A stretch of 64,000 bases of DNA, taken from NCBI GenBank assembly GCA_016743945.1, contig JADGFI010000007.1:186001-250000 (forward strand). Reading direction: 5' to 3'. The position numbers were made by a program, and so were the translations under genes. Shown here one piece after another: positions 1 through 10,003 of the stretch. Position 1 is the first letter of the stretch. The number at the start of each line of letters is the position of its first letter. The notes beneath the pieces are model-generated. The model was given only the letters and a program-made list of their open reading frames with translations. It searched no databases and was not told where the DNA came from. The stretch comes from Desulfobacteraceae bacterium. Its GTDB lineage: Bacteria; Desulfobacterota; Desulfobacteria; Desulfobacterales; Desulfobacteraceae.

Positions 1-823
<823 letters not shown>

Positions 824-851
824 AATAAATCTCTAAAAAGAGGTGATATTT

Positions 852-3332
852 GTGAAGATCAAAAAAATGAACTCAATTTTATCCGTTGTGATTCTTTTGC
901 TGTGCCTGCCTTCAGCCGTATGGGGACAAGTCGATGGTTCCCTCGCCGATGGAGGTGAAACCTCCCTGATCGCTTTTGAACAGGCCGTTGAAAAAAACCG
1001 GAAAAATCTGAACCTTTTGGAAAAAGATTTGGCTGATGAAAAAATTCTGCTGGCAAATTCCCTCGACCAGAGCCAGCGTTACAGGATCCAGATGAATTCC
1101 CTTCGAAATCTTCTGATCGTACCTGGAACCCGGATTTTCGCGCTTGAAAAAGGCATCGGAGAAGTCGATATTTCAATTTCTTCCATCCAGTCACAGATTC
1201 GAGAAATAGTGAAAAGAGAAAATAAAATCGGACAAACTTTTTCTTTGGTAAAAGAAAAGATAGGGTTAATTGATCAAAGAATCAAAGAATTAAGCGCTGC
1301 TGGCGACAAAACAATTTCCAGCGGGCCTGGGATCAAAGAGTTCAAGACCTACCGTTGGATAAAAGAACAGCAGCATAAAGTCCTTGTCAGCATAACCGGG
1401 CTGCTGGCGTCGCAAATAGACATCAACACCGAGTTGCTCAATGCCTTCAAAGATATCAAAAAAACATTGAGAACCGAGATTAAAGATAAAAAAGGAAGCC
1501 GTTTGTTCCAGCGGAATGACCTTGAACTGAAAAATTTATTTTTTCCTGCCTTCAAACGAGAGATTCTCCTTTCATTCACAGCTGTCAGGCAATTGTTTGA
1601 TTCCAAACGATTGTTGTTGAAATGGTCGCTTTTCAAGGATCACATGAATCTAAAAACGTTTATGGTCATTGCCGGTTTTCTATTGCTCAGTTTTCTTAGC
1701 TTCAGGGGGCTATCCCTGATCAGACAAAAAGAGGCCTACCAGAATATGTTGAGTAAGCGGGCCGGATATCCGTTGATTGTCCTTGAAAGGTCCCTGGTGC
1801 TTATTTTCTGGATTCTGCTGACCATGACGCTTTCAAAAACCCAGGTCTATTTAATCTTTCCCGATGGGGTTAAATTTTTTAATAGTTTTTTGATAATTAT
1901 CCTGATGACCCGGCTCGCTTCTGATTCCATCCGGCTGATTACCAGGGAAGAGGGCCCTGTTTTTTTTGACGTCCTGCACCGGTGGCGGAATCCATTCGTC
2001 TATGGAATCCGACTGTATTCCTTTGTATATTTGCTGGTCTATCGGTTCCTTTCACTGGAGAATATATTTTTGGTCTCCATCCGGATTTTTTCAGAAGCCT
2101 TGCTGGTTGCGGGGGTGTTTTTATTCTGGAAAGCCTATCAAAAAGTGGACACTCCTGCCAAGGGCAAGGGGGGAACGCTTTTGAACATTGTGTCAAAGAT
2201 AATCGTGATCGCAGGTCTTTTTACCGATATCGCCGGATACAAATCTTTTGCCGCCTATTGGTACCTGTCCTGGGGATCTTCCATTGTGATCGTCTGTGTC
2301 TGTGTCATGCTGTTGTATTCAATCAAAGAGATGGATCGTAACTTTAAGAAAAAAGCAGATCCGGAATCACCGTCTTTTTTAGGGTTGTCAAACCCCTTCT
2401 ATTGGGGTTTGTCCAATGGCGTTTATTTTTCCATCGCTGCCTTCGGGATAGCAGGTCTGACATTTTCATGGGGTATCGCTGATGTTGTTTTCCCTTGGCT
2501 TGTGGAGATCTTTAACAAAAAATACATACTCGGAAAAGTTGAATTAAGCCTTACAGGGTTAGCCTATTCGATGTTGGTGATTCTTTTGACCTACCTGTTT
2601 ACCCGAATATGGAGACGATTGGCCACGGATCATGCCTTAAAAGAAAGCGGCCTGTCCCAAGGTGCAAAAGAAACGGTCATTACCATAACCGTATATATCA
2701 TCTGGTTGGCAGGTATCCTGATCAGCCTGAACGTTTTTGGCCTGAACACGACATCCCTTACCGTTGCCTTTGGGGCATTGAGTATCGGGCTTGGGTTCGG
2801 GCTTCAGAATATTGCCAATAATTTCATCAGCGGTCTGATTCTGTTGTTTGAGCGGCCCATCCAGGTAGGGGATGTTGTTGAAGTGGGGGGAATCTGGGGA
2901 GAGGTAAAAAAAATTAATGTCCGGGCCACCCTGGTGCAGACCTACAGCAATTCATCTTTGATTATACCCAATTCCGAGTTCATCAGTGCCACAGTGACCA
3001 ATTGGAGTCATCGGGATCCTAAGGTCAGGCGGGATTTGCTGCTTGGGGTGGCCTACGGTTCAGATACCGAACTTGTCAAAAAATTATTATTACAGGCGGC
3101 ACAGAGTGTGCCCCAGGTATATGCTTATCCCCAACCCAGCGTGCAGTTCATTAATTTTGGAGACAGTTCCCTTGATTTTCGATTGAGATTCTGGTCAACC
3201 ATTGACAATTTTGTGGATGCGGAAAGTAAATTGAGATTTGAAATAGACCGGCTTTTCAGACAGCATAAAGTGGTCATCCCATTTCCCCAGAGGGATCTTC
3301 ATGTTTTGACCCAGGTCCAGGATAAGTTATAA
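852..3332 (+). CDS. large MscS-family mechanosensitive ion channel
   Basis: This is a channel of the large MscS/MscK type, expected to open under membrane tension and release solutes during hypo-osmotic shock. I place the start at the GTG at 852, because an AGAGGTG ribosome site sits six bases upstream; GTG 843 is too close to it. The product (826 residues) opens with a signal peptide (SILSVVILLLCLPSAVWG), followed by a periplasmic coiled-coil-rich region to about residue 250. Many membrane helices follow, then the C-terminal MscS core with the pore helix GLGFGLQNIANNF and the beta domain FERPIQVGDVVEVGGIWG. Its tail overlaps the convergent yqeB gene by 59 bases. Confidence 0.9.
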   Translation: MKIKKMNSILSVVILLLCLPSAVWGQVDGSLADGGETSLIAFEQAVEKNRKNLNLLEKDLADEKILLANSLDQSQRYRIQMNSLRNLLIVPGTRIFALEKGIGEVDISISSIQSQIREIVKRENKIGQTFSLVKEKIGLIDQRIKELSAAGDKTISSGPGIKEFKTYRWIKEQQHKVLVSITGLLASQIDINTELLNAFKDIKKTLRTEIKDKKGSRLFQRNDLELKNLFFPAFKREILLSFTAVRQLFDSKRLLLKWSLFKDHMNLKTFMVIAGFLLLSFLSFRGLSLIRQKEAYQNMLSKRAGYPLIVLERSLVLIFWILLTMTLSKTQVYLIFPDGVKFFNSFLIIILMTRLASDSIRLITREEGPVFFDVLHRWRNPFVYGIRLYSFVYLLVYRFLSLENIFLVSIRIFSEALLVAGVFLFWKAYQKVDTPAKGKGGTLLNIVSKIIVIAGLFTDIAGYKSFAAYWYLSWGSSIVIVCVCVMLLYSIKEMDRNFKKKADPESPSFLGLSNPFYWGLSNGVYFSIAAFGIAGLTFSWGIADVVFPWLVEIFNKKYILGKVELSLTGLAYSMLVILLTYLFTRIWRRLATDHALKESGLSQGAKETVITITVYIIWLAGILISLNVFGLNTTSLTVAFGALSIGLGFGLQNIANNFISGLILLFERPIQVGDVVEVGGIWGEVKKINVRATLVQTYSNSSLIIPNSEFISATVTNWSHRDPKVRRDLLLGVAYGSDTELVKKLLLQAAQSVPQVYAYPQPSVQFINFGDSSLDFRLRFWSTIDNFVDAESKLRFEIDRLFRQHKVVIPFPQRDLHVLTQVQDKL

Positions 3333-4143
3333 TTTCTTCTTTTACAAGATTGTAGTGTAAAATAGCCTCCAGAACTCCGTCGCCAATGGCACGGGCCTTT
3401 GCCGAGATGGCGGTAAGCGACTCCTTGTTTCCCCGGGGATCGATATCCCCGATTTTCAGCCGCTCCTTTACCCGGGTGTTGTCCCGGATCAATCCCCTGA
3501 GAATACCGTCTATCCGGGAAATAACCGGTTGGTTGTCCACATGGCCGATGATGTCATTTTTTTGAATCAAGGCGCCCAGGGGGAGGGCGGCGGTGAAGAT
3601 GCCGGAACAGGGCGCCCGGAGAAGCCGTTCACGGGTGAATCCGCCAATTGGACCGGGAATACCTGTGTTGGGTTCAGATCTGCCGGTTTCAATAACCCTT
3701 CCAAGAGTGGGGCCCCGAAGGGTTTCAATGACCCTGTCCACATCACGCCCGGCCTCAAATCCGGGTCCAAGCCCTATCACCAGAGGGGCCTCCCCACGAC
3801 GGGTTCCCAGGTTTTTTTTGGCAATGATGGCGTCCACCACCACATGGGGTTGCAGACGGTCTATGCTGCGCCATTCAGGATCCACCAGGATGGGGATACA
3901 CTGGCTGGCCCAGGCACCGGCAAATTGGTTTATATCGGTAACCTTTTTTGCCTGCACCCCGCCAACCATTATTGTCCCTTCATAAACAGCCTCACAGAAA
4001 CTGACCCTGCGGCGAACCGCCAGGGGGGTTTGAATTTCCAGCATGAAGATCTGCTTGAAATCGGCCTGGAAAAGTTTCCAGGCAACGGCCGTGGCCATTT
4101 CGCCTGCGCCTTTTATGGCGATGACCAGTTCTTTTTGCGGCAT
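3274..4143 (-). CDS. yqeB: YqeB/EF2563-type protein of selenium-dependent molybdenum hydroxylase systems
   Basis: The 289-residue product resembles the EF2563/YqeB family, an accessory protein found with selenium-dependent molybdenum hydroxylases; the biochemical role is not settled. The N-terminus has a Rossmann-like loop (IKGAGEMATAVAWKL), followed by DVVDAIIAKKN-like and GLGPGFEAGRDVD-like segments. The chosen ATG (4143) has GGAC a few bases upstream; a longer frame to 4188 lacks such a site. The 3' end overlaps the convergent MscS gene by 59 bases. It lies just downstream of the TRAP genes and may be the last gene of that operon. No hydroxylase genes are nearby, but the window does contain a candidate selenoprotein near 59 kb. 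Confidence 0.82.
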   Translation of the reverse strand: MPQKELVIAIKGAGEMATAVAWKLFQADFKQIFMLEIQTPLAVRRRVSFCEAVYEGTIMVGGVQAKKVTDINQFAGAWASQCIPILVDPEWRSIDRLQPHVVVDAIIAKKNLGTRRGEAPLVIGLGPGFEAGRDVDRVIETLRGPTLGRVIETGRSEPNTGIPGPIGGFTRERLLRAPCSGIFTAALPLGALIQKNDIIGHVDNQPVISRIDGILRGLIRDNTRVKERLKIGDIDPRGNKESLTAISAKARAIGDGVLEAILHYNLVKEEIITYPGPGSKHEDPSGEMG

Positions 4144-4262
4144 TGGGTGTCCTTTTTTCTTGGGGTTTTTCATGTTCAGGCCTGGCATATTGTAAAATCA
4201 TAAAAAAGTCAATACGCCAAATCCGAACTTAAGGTCTGGGGAATCTTATAATCAGGGGAATC

Positions 4263-5564
4263 TTATAAGAGGTTGGGCAGAAACAGGACCACCTTGGGAA
4301 AAAGCATCATCAACAGGATACACAGGATATAGGCCGGCAGGAAACAGGCCACCCCTTTAAACACCCGTTCAAGGGGCACATTCTTTGCCATTCCTCCCAC
4401 CACATAGGTGGTGGCCCCCACGGGCGGGGTAACGGCTCCCAGGGTTGTCACAATGGTGATGGTGACCCCGAACCAGATGGGGTCATACCCAAGTTCCATG
4501 GCCACGGGAAAGAAAATGGGAATGGTGATGAGCAGCAGGGCCAGGGCATCCATAACAGCCCCGCCGATGATATAGATCATAAAAATGATGCCCATGACGG
4601 TTACCTTTGAAAAGGGGAGGGTGACCACCCAGTCGGCAATATCAAAGGGGATCCGGGTAATGGCCAGAAACCGCCCGAACACCATGGCACCGGTGATAAT
4701 AACAATGACCATGCAGGAAATTCTCAGGGTATCAAAGACAGAACGCTTAAACTCTTCCCAGGAAAGGCTTCGCTGAACAAGAGCTATGACAACGGCAAAA
4801 AAGGACCCGATGGCACCGGCTTCGGTGGGGGTGAACAGCCCGAAATAAAGCCCCATCATGACCACCAAAAATAAAATGAGCATTTCAACAGCACCGGCAA
4901 GAGAAAGGATCTTTTCCTTGAAGGAGGTTTTTTTTCCCACAGGTCCCCAGGAAGGATGGAGGGTGCACAGCACATACACTGTCATTGTGAGCAACGAGGC
5001 CAGTAAAATACCGGCCCCAAGTCCCCCGTAAAAGAGCTTGGCAATGGACTGTTCCGTGGAAAGCCCGATGATAATCAGCACCACGGAAGGGGGGATGACA
5101 ACTCCCAGGGTGGATCCGCAGGCAATGGCCCCGGTGGAAAGCATGGGTTCATAGTTGTATTTATTCATCTGGGGCAGGGCAACCGTGGTCATGGTGGCGG
5201 CGGTGGCGGCATTGGAACCGCAGATGGCGGCAAAGGCGGAACAGGCCAATATTGTTGCCATTGCAATGCCCCCCCGGATATGCCCCACCCAGGTATAGGC
5301 GGCCGTGTACAGTTTTTCGTTGACCCCGGAATAAAAGGCCACCTGGCCCATGAAGATAAACAACGGGATCACGGTTAACCCGTATTTGGAAAAAGTATCC
5401 CAGGTCACCGTGGCCAGCATGTTACACCCTGCATCAAGGGAAATCACAACGCAAAAGCCGACAAATCCCACAAGGCCCATGGCAAACCCGACCGGGATAC
5501 CAAAGACAAACAAGATTAAAAGAAGGAGAAAAATGCCCAGGATACCCATGAGGGTCAGGCTCAT
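4263..5564 (-). CDS. dctM: TRAP transporter large permease subunit (DctM)
   Basis: This 433-residue, roughly 12-helix protein is the large membrane subunit of a TRAP transporter, which uses an ion gradient to import organic acids delivered by a periplasmic binding protein. The family pattern is clear: FGIPVGFAMGLVGF near the start, PLFIFMGQVAFYSGV, the ACSAFAAICGSNAATAATM segment, GVVIPPSVVLIIIG, and TPPVGATTYVVGGMAKN near the C-terminus. The ATG overlaps the stop of dctQ by 4 bases, so the two permease subunits are translationally coupled. The gene order (binding protein, small permease, large permease) is standard. Confidence 0.95.
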   Translation of the reverse strand: MSLTLMGILGIFLLLLILFVFGIPVGFAMGLVGFVGFCVVISLDAGCNMLATVTWDTFSKYGLTVIPLFIFMGQVAFYSGVNEKLYTAAYTWVGHIRGGIAMATILACSAFAAICGSNAATAATMTTVALPQMNKYNYEPMLSTGAIACGSTLGVVIPPSVVLIIIGLSTEQSIAKLFYGGLGAGILLASLLTMTVYVLCTLHPSWGPVGKKTSFKEKILSLAGAVEMLILFLVVMMGLYFGLFTPTEAGAIGSFFAVVIALVQRSLSWEEFKRSVFDTLRISCMVIVIITGAMVFGRFLAITRIPFDIADWVVTLPFSKVTVMGIIFMIYIIGGAVMDALALLLITIPIFFPVAMELGYDPIWFGVTITIVTTLGAVTPPVGATTYVVGGMAKNVPLERVFKGVACFLPAYILCILLMMLFPKVVLFLPNLL

Positions 5565-6052
5565 TTTGCACCTGCTTTTTGGGGAAATATCAGGGTTAAA
5601 CCGTCTGTCAACAAGGCCAGGGCAAGAACCAAACAGCCCAATGCCACGGCCAGGGTAAAGGGATAATAGATGATTCGCAGGGTTTCTGAAAGTTCACCCG
5701 CGTTTTTAAGGATCATGGCCTTTTTAACCACCTGCCAGGCCGCAATGAAAAAAAATCCTGCGCAAACCCAATGGTTCACCAGAGAAATAAATCGTTTCAA
5801 GGGGATTGGATAGGTATTGACCAGGACATCCACACAGATGTGGCCCCGGGTAAGCTGGGTATACCCCAGGGCAAACGCCGTCACCACAGCGCCGGCATAT
5901 CCCATGAGTTCAAAGGTTCCCCGGATGGGAATAGAAAACTGCCGGATAAAGATGTTGGCACAGGTCAACAGGATCATGCCTAGCAGAAATACGCCGCCTG
6001 TCACCGTCAGCACCTTGTTTAAAATTATATTTAATTTTACTAAAAATGCCAT
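5561..6052 (-). CDS. dctQ: TRAP transporter small permease subunit (DctQ)
   Basis: This small four-helix membrane protein (163 residues) is the DctQ subunit of the TRAP transporter. The signature is the block FIRQFSIPIRGTFELMGYAG followed by LGYTQLTRGHICVDVLV. I start it at the ATG at 6052, which has GGAG nine bases upstream; the in-frame GTG at 6058 is too close to that site. The 3' end overlaps dctM by 4 bases. About 150 bases separate it from dctP upstream, with no gene in between. Confidence 0.93.
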   Translation of the reverse strand: MAFLVKLNIILNKVLTVTGGVFLLGMILLTCANIFIRQFSIPIRGTFELMGYAGAVVTAFALGYTQLTRGHICVDVLVNTYPIPLKRFISLVNHWVCAGFFFIAAWQVVKKAMILKNAGELSETLRIIYYPFTLAVALGCLVLALALLTDGLTLIFPQKAGAK

Positions 6053-6205
6053 GAACACTTACTCCAAAAACCCCCTTTCAGACTAAAATTGCCTGCAAGG
6101 GGGACGCTAACAAAGGGGTTTATATGAAATTTGGGTCTATTGCTATCATAAAAGTTTCATTTTTCGTTGTGGCCTAAAGCAAATACCATGCTCCGGCCAT
6201 GCCAG

Positions 6206-7231
6206 TTATTGGATATAGGTTTTAATATCTTTGATGATTTCTTCAGCGGGCAGCCCTTTATTTGTGGCGCCTTTTATCCAGTTTTGTGTGATAAAATCAA
6301 GTTTGCCGTCCCATTGGGCCTTTTCGTCATCGGAAAGGGATATGAACTCAACATTGTTGGATTCCTTTGACCAGGCAATGGCGCGTTTAATCAAATCGTC
6401 CATGTAAGTACCGGTCCACAGAGACTGTTCTTTTTTGAGATCCATCATCACCTTCTGAACATCTTCTGGGAGGGAATCCCACTTGCCTTTGTTCATGATA
6501 ACAGCAAATGGATAGATAACCGTCTCGGTCATGGTGACATATTTACAATTTTCAGCAAATTTAAAGTCCTTCATCACTTCAAGAGAGGAAAAAAGTCCTT
6601 TAACCGTTCCTTTTTGCAACGCTTCAACCGTTGCCGGCATGGGCATGCCCACGGGGTTGGCTCCCCAGGCTTTCAGGATCTGGGCGGCACCGCCCGAAGC
6701 TCTCAGGTCAAGGCCCTTCATGTCGGCCAGACAATTGACCGGAACCTTGGACATGACATTGCCCGGGGCATTGGTGAACATGGCCAGGACCACCACGTCT
6801 TTAAAGGCCTTGGGTTTATAGCGTTCATAAAGTTTAAGAAGGGCCATACTGCCGGTTTTGGCATTTTTTATCCCCAGAGGAAGGCTGGTGGCATTGGTGA
6901 CAACGAACCGGCCCGGTTGATAGGCCATGCAGATGTTGCCGATGTCGGCCTGACCCGCCATCACACCGTCCATCATCCCCTTGGCCCCCAGAAGAGTCCC
7001 CCCGGGGAAGGTGTTGATCTGAACCTGGTCACCCGTACGTTTTTCCACTTCAACCTTCCATCTCTCCATTTGAACGCATGGAAAGGTGGGGGCAGGGGGG
7101 AAATTGGCATAATTGAGTTTAATGGCGCCGGCCATTGCAGGGGAAAGAAACACACCCGAGCAGGTGACCATAAAAAATAACCCCAGGATTGCTGACCCCA
7201 TTGCTTGTTTTAAGATTGCGCGTTTTATCAT
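6206..7231 (-). CDS. dctP: TRAP transporter periplasmic substrate-binding protein (DctP/TAXI-like)
   Basis: A 341-residue exported binding protein for the TRAP permease encoded downstream. The signal peptide is a basic start (MIKRAILKQ), a hydrophobic core and an AMAGA-type cleavage region near residue 35. The mature protein begins IKLNYANFPPAP and carries the family block GLDLRASGGAAQILKAWGA, where the arginine usually binds the substrate carboxylate, followed by MPMPATVEALQKGTVKGLFSS. A good ribosome site (GGGAGG) precedes the ATG. Together with iorAB and paaK, the likely substrate is an aromatic or keto acid; that is inference from context only. Confidence 0.93.
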   Translation of the reverse strand: MIKRAILKQAMGSAILGLFFMVTCSGVFLSPAMAGAIKLNYANFPPAPTFPCVQMERWKVEVEKRTGDQVQINTFPGGTLLGAKGMMDGVMAGQADIGNICMAYQPGRFVVTNATSLPLGIKNAKTGSMALLKLYERYKPKAFKDVVVLAMFTNAPGNVMSKVPVNCLADMKGLDLRASGGAAQILKAWGANPVGMPMPATVEALQKGTVKGLFSSLEVMKDFKFAENCKYVTMTETVIYPFAVIMNKGKWDSLPEDVQKVMMDLKKEQSLWTGTYMDDLIKRAIAWSKESNNVEFISLSDDEKAQWDGKLDFITQNWIKGATNKGLPAEEIIKDIKTYIQ

Positions 7232-7306
7232 GGTGTTTCCTCCCTAATAAAATTATGGCCGGGGGGTGCCCTCCCGTCAGCCCTTGATTCTTCAATTCTT
7301 GATTCT

Positions 7307-8596
7307 TCAGTGGTCTCTTTGATCAAAGATCCGCTGGGCTTTGCCCGGGTATCTTGGCAAATCGCCATAGGCGCAGATATCCGGGGTGCAGCTGACCATG
7401 ATTTTGGAGTGAATCAGTTTTTTTAATTTGGTCTGAACTTCTTTGGTCTGGCAGGAATCAATCCCCTGGGCGGCTTCCACCCGGATCGTCATGTATTCCT
7501 TGCCGTCTTCTTTTCGTTCCAGATGAAGCTGGTATTCGCTGCCGACCTCCGGAATAGCGGACAACACTTCATCCACCTGGCCGGGGTAGATATTGACCCC
7601 CTTGAGGATGATCATGTCATCGGATCGGCCCATGATTTTGTCGTGCATGGGAAATATATTGCCGCAGGAACAAGGCGTTGTGATTTTCCGGGTAAGATCC
7701 CTTGTCCGATAGCGGATAAGCGGGGTCGCCTCCTTGCACAGGGTGGTGATCACCATTTCTCCGATTTCACCATTTTCAACGGGCAAAAGTGTTTCCGGGT
7801 TCAAGATTTCCAGGATATACTTGTCCGCCCAATAATGAATTCCTTCGTGCCGGGTACAGTCAAGCCCGGTCCCGGGTCCGTAAAGTTCGGTCATGCCGGT
7901 GATGTCGAACATATCCTCAAGACCGATAAGATCCTTGATCTTTGCCCGCATGGCACACGAACTGCGCTCAGACCCCAGGATGATTTTTTTCAGGTTGATC
8001 TTGTCGGCGATTCCCTGTCGATTGATCTCCTCGGCCATGAGCAGGGCCATGGAGGCCGTGCAGCAAAAGACAGTGGGCTGCAGATCCATCAGGAACTGGC
8101 ATTGAATGTCAATATTGCCCGGTCCCACGGGAATGGCCATGGCGCCCATGCGTTCACATCCCAGCTGAAATCCCATGCCCGCCGTCCATACCCCGTAGCC
8201 CACGGCTATTTGCACCCGGTCCTCCCGGGTAAGCCCGGCCATCTCATAGCACCTGGCAAACATGTCAAACCAGACATCCAGATCCTTCTGGGTATAGGCC
8301 AGCACCTTTCGTTTGCCCGTGGTGCCCGACGATGCATGGATACGAACCACTTCCTCCTGGGGCACCGACAGCAAGGGCAAAGGATACCCTTCCTTCAGGT
8401 CGTTGCCCGTGGTAAAGGGAAGGGACTGCAGGTCGTCAAGGCGCTTGATATCCCCGGGTAAAAAACCGGCCCCTTTAAATTGGTCTTTGTAAAAGGCAGA
8501 TCCCTCAAAGGCATGGGAAACGGTCCATTTGAGACCCTCCAGCTGATGATCCAGCAATTGCCCCTCAGTAAAAGTAGGCATAAATTTTTTTGTCAT
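7307..8596 (-). CDS. paaK: phenylacetate-CoA ligase family protein (AMP-forming)
   Basis: The 429-residue product belongs to the phenylacetate-CoA ligase group of adenylate-forming enzymes, which make aryl-acetyl-CoA from aryl-acetate, ATP and CoA. Motifs in order: RIHASSGTTGKRK (phosphate loop), MTELYGPG (A5-like), RYRTRDLTR (A7-like, with the usual aspartate) and GRSDDMIILKGVNIYPGQ. The ATG at 8596 is preceded by AGGGAG; an upstream in-frame ATG at 8635 has no such site. It lies between the GntR regulator and the TRAP genes and shares its direction with iorAB, which yields the same class of thioester from aryl-pyruvates. Confidence 0.92.
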   Translation of the reverse strand: MTKKFMPTFTEGQLLDHQLEGLKWTVSHAFEGSAFYKDQFKGAGFLPGDIKRLDDLQSLPFTTGNDLKEGYPLPLLSVPQEEVVRIHASSGTTGKRKVLAYTQKDLDVWFDMFARCYEMAGLTREDRVQIAVGYGVWTAGMGFQLGCERMGAMAIPVGPGNIDIQCQFLMDLQPTVFCCTASMALLMAEEINRQGIADKINLKKIILGSERSSCAMRAKIKDLIGLEDMFDITGMTELYGPGTGLDCTRHEGIHYWADKYILEILNPETLLPVENGEIGEMVITTLCKEATPLIRYRTRDLTRKITTPCSCGNIFPMHDKIMGRSDDMIILKGVNIYPGQVDEVLSAIPEVGSEYQLHLERKEDGKEYMTIRVEAAQGIDSCQTKEVQTKLKKLIHSKIMVSCTPDICAYGDLPRYPGKAQRIFDQRDH

Positions 8597-8681
8597 TTGG
8601 TACTCCCTTAGGGTATCGCAGGAGAGAGCCGGCACCTATCCTGGCTCTTTCCGAGTTTGGTTTTAAAATTGCCCCCGGGTC

Positions 8682-9374
8682 TCATGGGGCGGTCTTCTTT
8701 GCTTTTTCTGCCTGGCTCAACTGGGCCAATACCATGTTCTTTCCCTTGATAATGTGGGCCCGGAGCAGCCGTTCAACTGCCTCACCATCCCTGTCCTTAA
8801 CCGCCTGGAGCAACTTGATGTGGTCCTGGTTGCTCTTGAGGACCGCTTCCTCCTGTTTGAGGATAATCTGGTGAACGCTGGGCAGCTGGGCCCGAAGCTG
8901 GTTGACCATGGTGATCAGTTTCGGGTTTTTGCTCAAGGCATAGAGAAGGTCATGGAATTGGGTATTAAGCGCCTGGAGTTTGTCCCAGGTTTTTTTGGAT
9001 CCCAGACACTTTTCATATTCTTTGATGTTATTTTCCAGGGGGATCAGGTCCTTGCCCTGGTAATTTTCTGCAGCAAGCCTTGCCGCATAGGCTTCGAGCA
9101 CACTTCTGATGCCAAAGGTCTGCTCAATGTCATCCCGGGTCAGGGTGACCACCTGGAAACCGCCCGAGGGAAGTCGTTCAATCCAGCCCCCCAGGGCCAG
9201 TTTGTGCAGGGCTTCGCGCAAAGGAGTCCGGCTGATGCCCAGCATGTCTGCTATTTTGCTTTCCACAAGCCTGGCTCCGGGTTCAATTGTCTGGTCGATG
9301 ATGGCGTTTTTTAAATAGTCAAATACATCCTGGCCCAGGGAGTTTCGTTCCTTAAAATTAGTGTCTAATTTCAT
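8682..9374 (-). CDS. GntR family regulator, FadR/FCD subfamily
   Basis: A 230-residue transcription factor with an N-terminal winged helix-turn-helix (ADMLGISRTPLREALHKLALGGWIE, about residues 40-70) and a C-terminal all-helical FCD ligand domain. The FCD domain typically holds a metal and an organic-acid effector: LNTQFHDLLY, with the conserved histidine, and a later AVKDRDGEAVERLLRAHI block. It is embedded between iorB and paaK, so it probably controls this operon in response to its substrate or an intermediate. Tandem GGTATAC repeats upstream of iorA (11926-11946) match the type of site bound by some FCD regulators such as NanR and are a plausible target. Confidence 0.93.
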   Translation of the reverse strand: MKLDTNFKERNSLGQDVFDYLKNAIIDQTIEPGARLVESKIADMLGISRTPLREALHKLALGGWIERLPSGGFQVVTLTRDDIEQTFGIRSVLEAYAARLAAENYQGKDLIPLENNIKEYEKCLGSKKTWDKLQALNTQFHDLLYALSKNPKLITMVNQLRAQLPSVHQIILKQEEAVLKSNQDHIKLLQAVKDRDGEAVERLLRAHIIKGKNMVLAQLSQAEKAKKTAP

Positions 9375-9413
9375 GTGGCTCCTCGGCTAAAAAAGATTTT
9401 TCTAACTTTGGCA

Positions 9414-9983
9414 CTAGGCGTCCACCATGGCCCTGCCGGTTTCATAGCAGGTATCAAATATGGTCAGGTTCAGCTCCCTGAAGGCCCCGGGGCTGATGGC
9501 CGAAACCGTGGCCCGCAAATCATCGGCATTCAAAGGCCCCTTCCCAAAGGCCGAATAAAAGGCAATCATAGCCAGGTTGGTGGATTTTGGAGACCCTGCC
9601 TCCATGGCCGCCTTACCCGCTTCCATGGCCCGGGGCACAATCTGCATCTTGGAAAGATAGCTTGCCACCCGCACATCCGGGAAGGCGTTGGTCCTGGCAT
9701 TGGCAAAGAGCATCCCCCCTTTTTTTAGATAGGGCAGATGCCGATAGGCTTCTGATTCGTCCATGGACAATAAAAAATCAGCGCCTTTGGTCCGGATCAG
9801 GCTGGACTTGGCCGGACCGATTTTCAGGTGGGAGACCACGGACCCGCCACGCTGGGCCATGCCGTGGGTTTCTGCTCCCAATATATCAAATCCCTTGTTC
9901 AAAGCGGTCATGGCCAAAACTTTGGTCATAAATAAAATCCCCTGACCCCCCAGACCGCTCAATACAAAATTAGTCGTTTTCAT
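9414..9983 (-). CDS. iorB: indolepyruvate:ferredoxin oxidoreductase, beta subunit
   Basis: The 189-residue product is the small (gamma-type) subunit of a two-subunit 2-oxoacid:ferredoxin oxidoreductase of the indolepyruvate class. It starts NFVLSGLGGQGILFMTKVLA and carries ILGAETHGMAQRGGSVVSHL, both diagnostic. The enzyme converts aryl-pyruvates plus CoA to aryl-acetyl-CoA, CO2 and reduced ferredoxin. I use the ATG at 9983 because GGAGAA lies just upstream; the longer open frame runs into iorA. It lies 20 bases after the iorA stop, so the two subunits are co-expressed. Confidence 0.94.
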   Translation of the reverse strand: MKTTNFVLSGLGGQGILFMTKVLAMTALNKGFDILGAETHGMAQRGGSVVSHLKIGPAKSSLIRTKGADFLLSMDESEAYRHLPYLKKGGMLFANARTNAFPDVRVASYLSKMQIVPRAMEAGKAAMEAGSPKSTNLAMIAFYSAFGKGPLNADDLRATVSAISPGAFRELNLTIFDTCYETGRAMVDA

Positions 9984-10003
9984 TTGTGTTTTCTCCATAT
10001 TGT

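Noticed and set aside
6614-7180. 188-codon + strand open frame opposite dctP
   Set aside because: Antisense shadow; the minus strand has the DctP signal peptide and binding-protein motifs.
7523-8461. 312-codon + strand open frame opposite paaK
   Set aside because: Antisense shadow in GC-rich DNA; the minus strand holds clear PaaK motifs over the same range.
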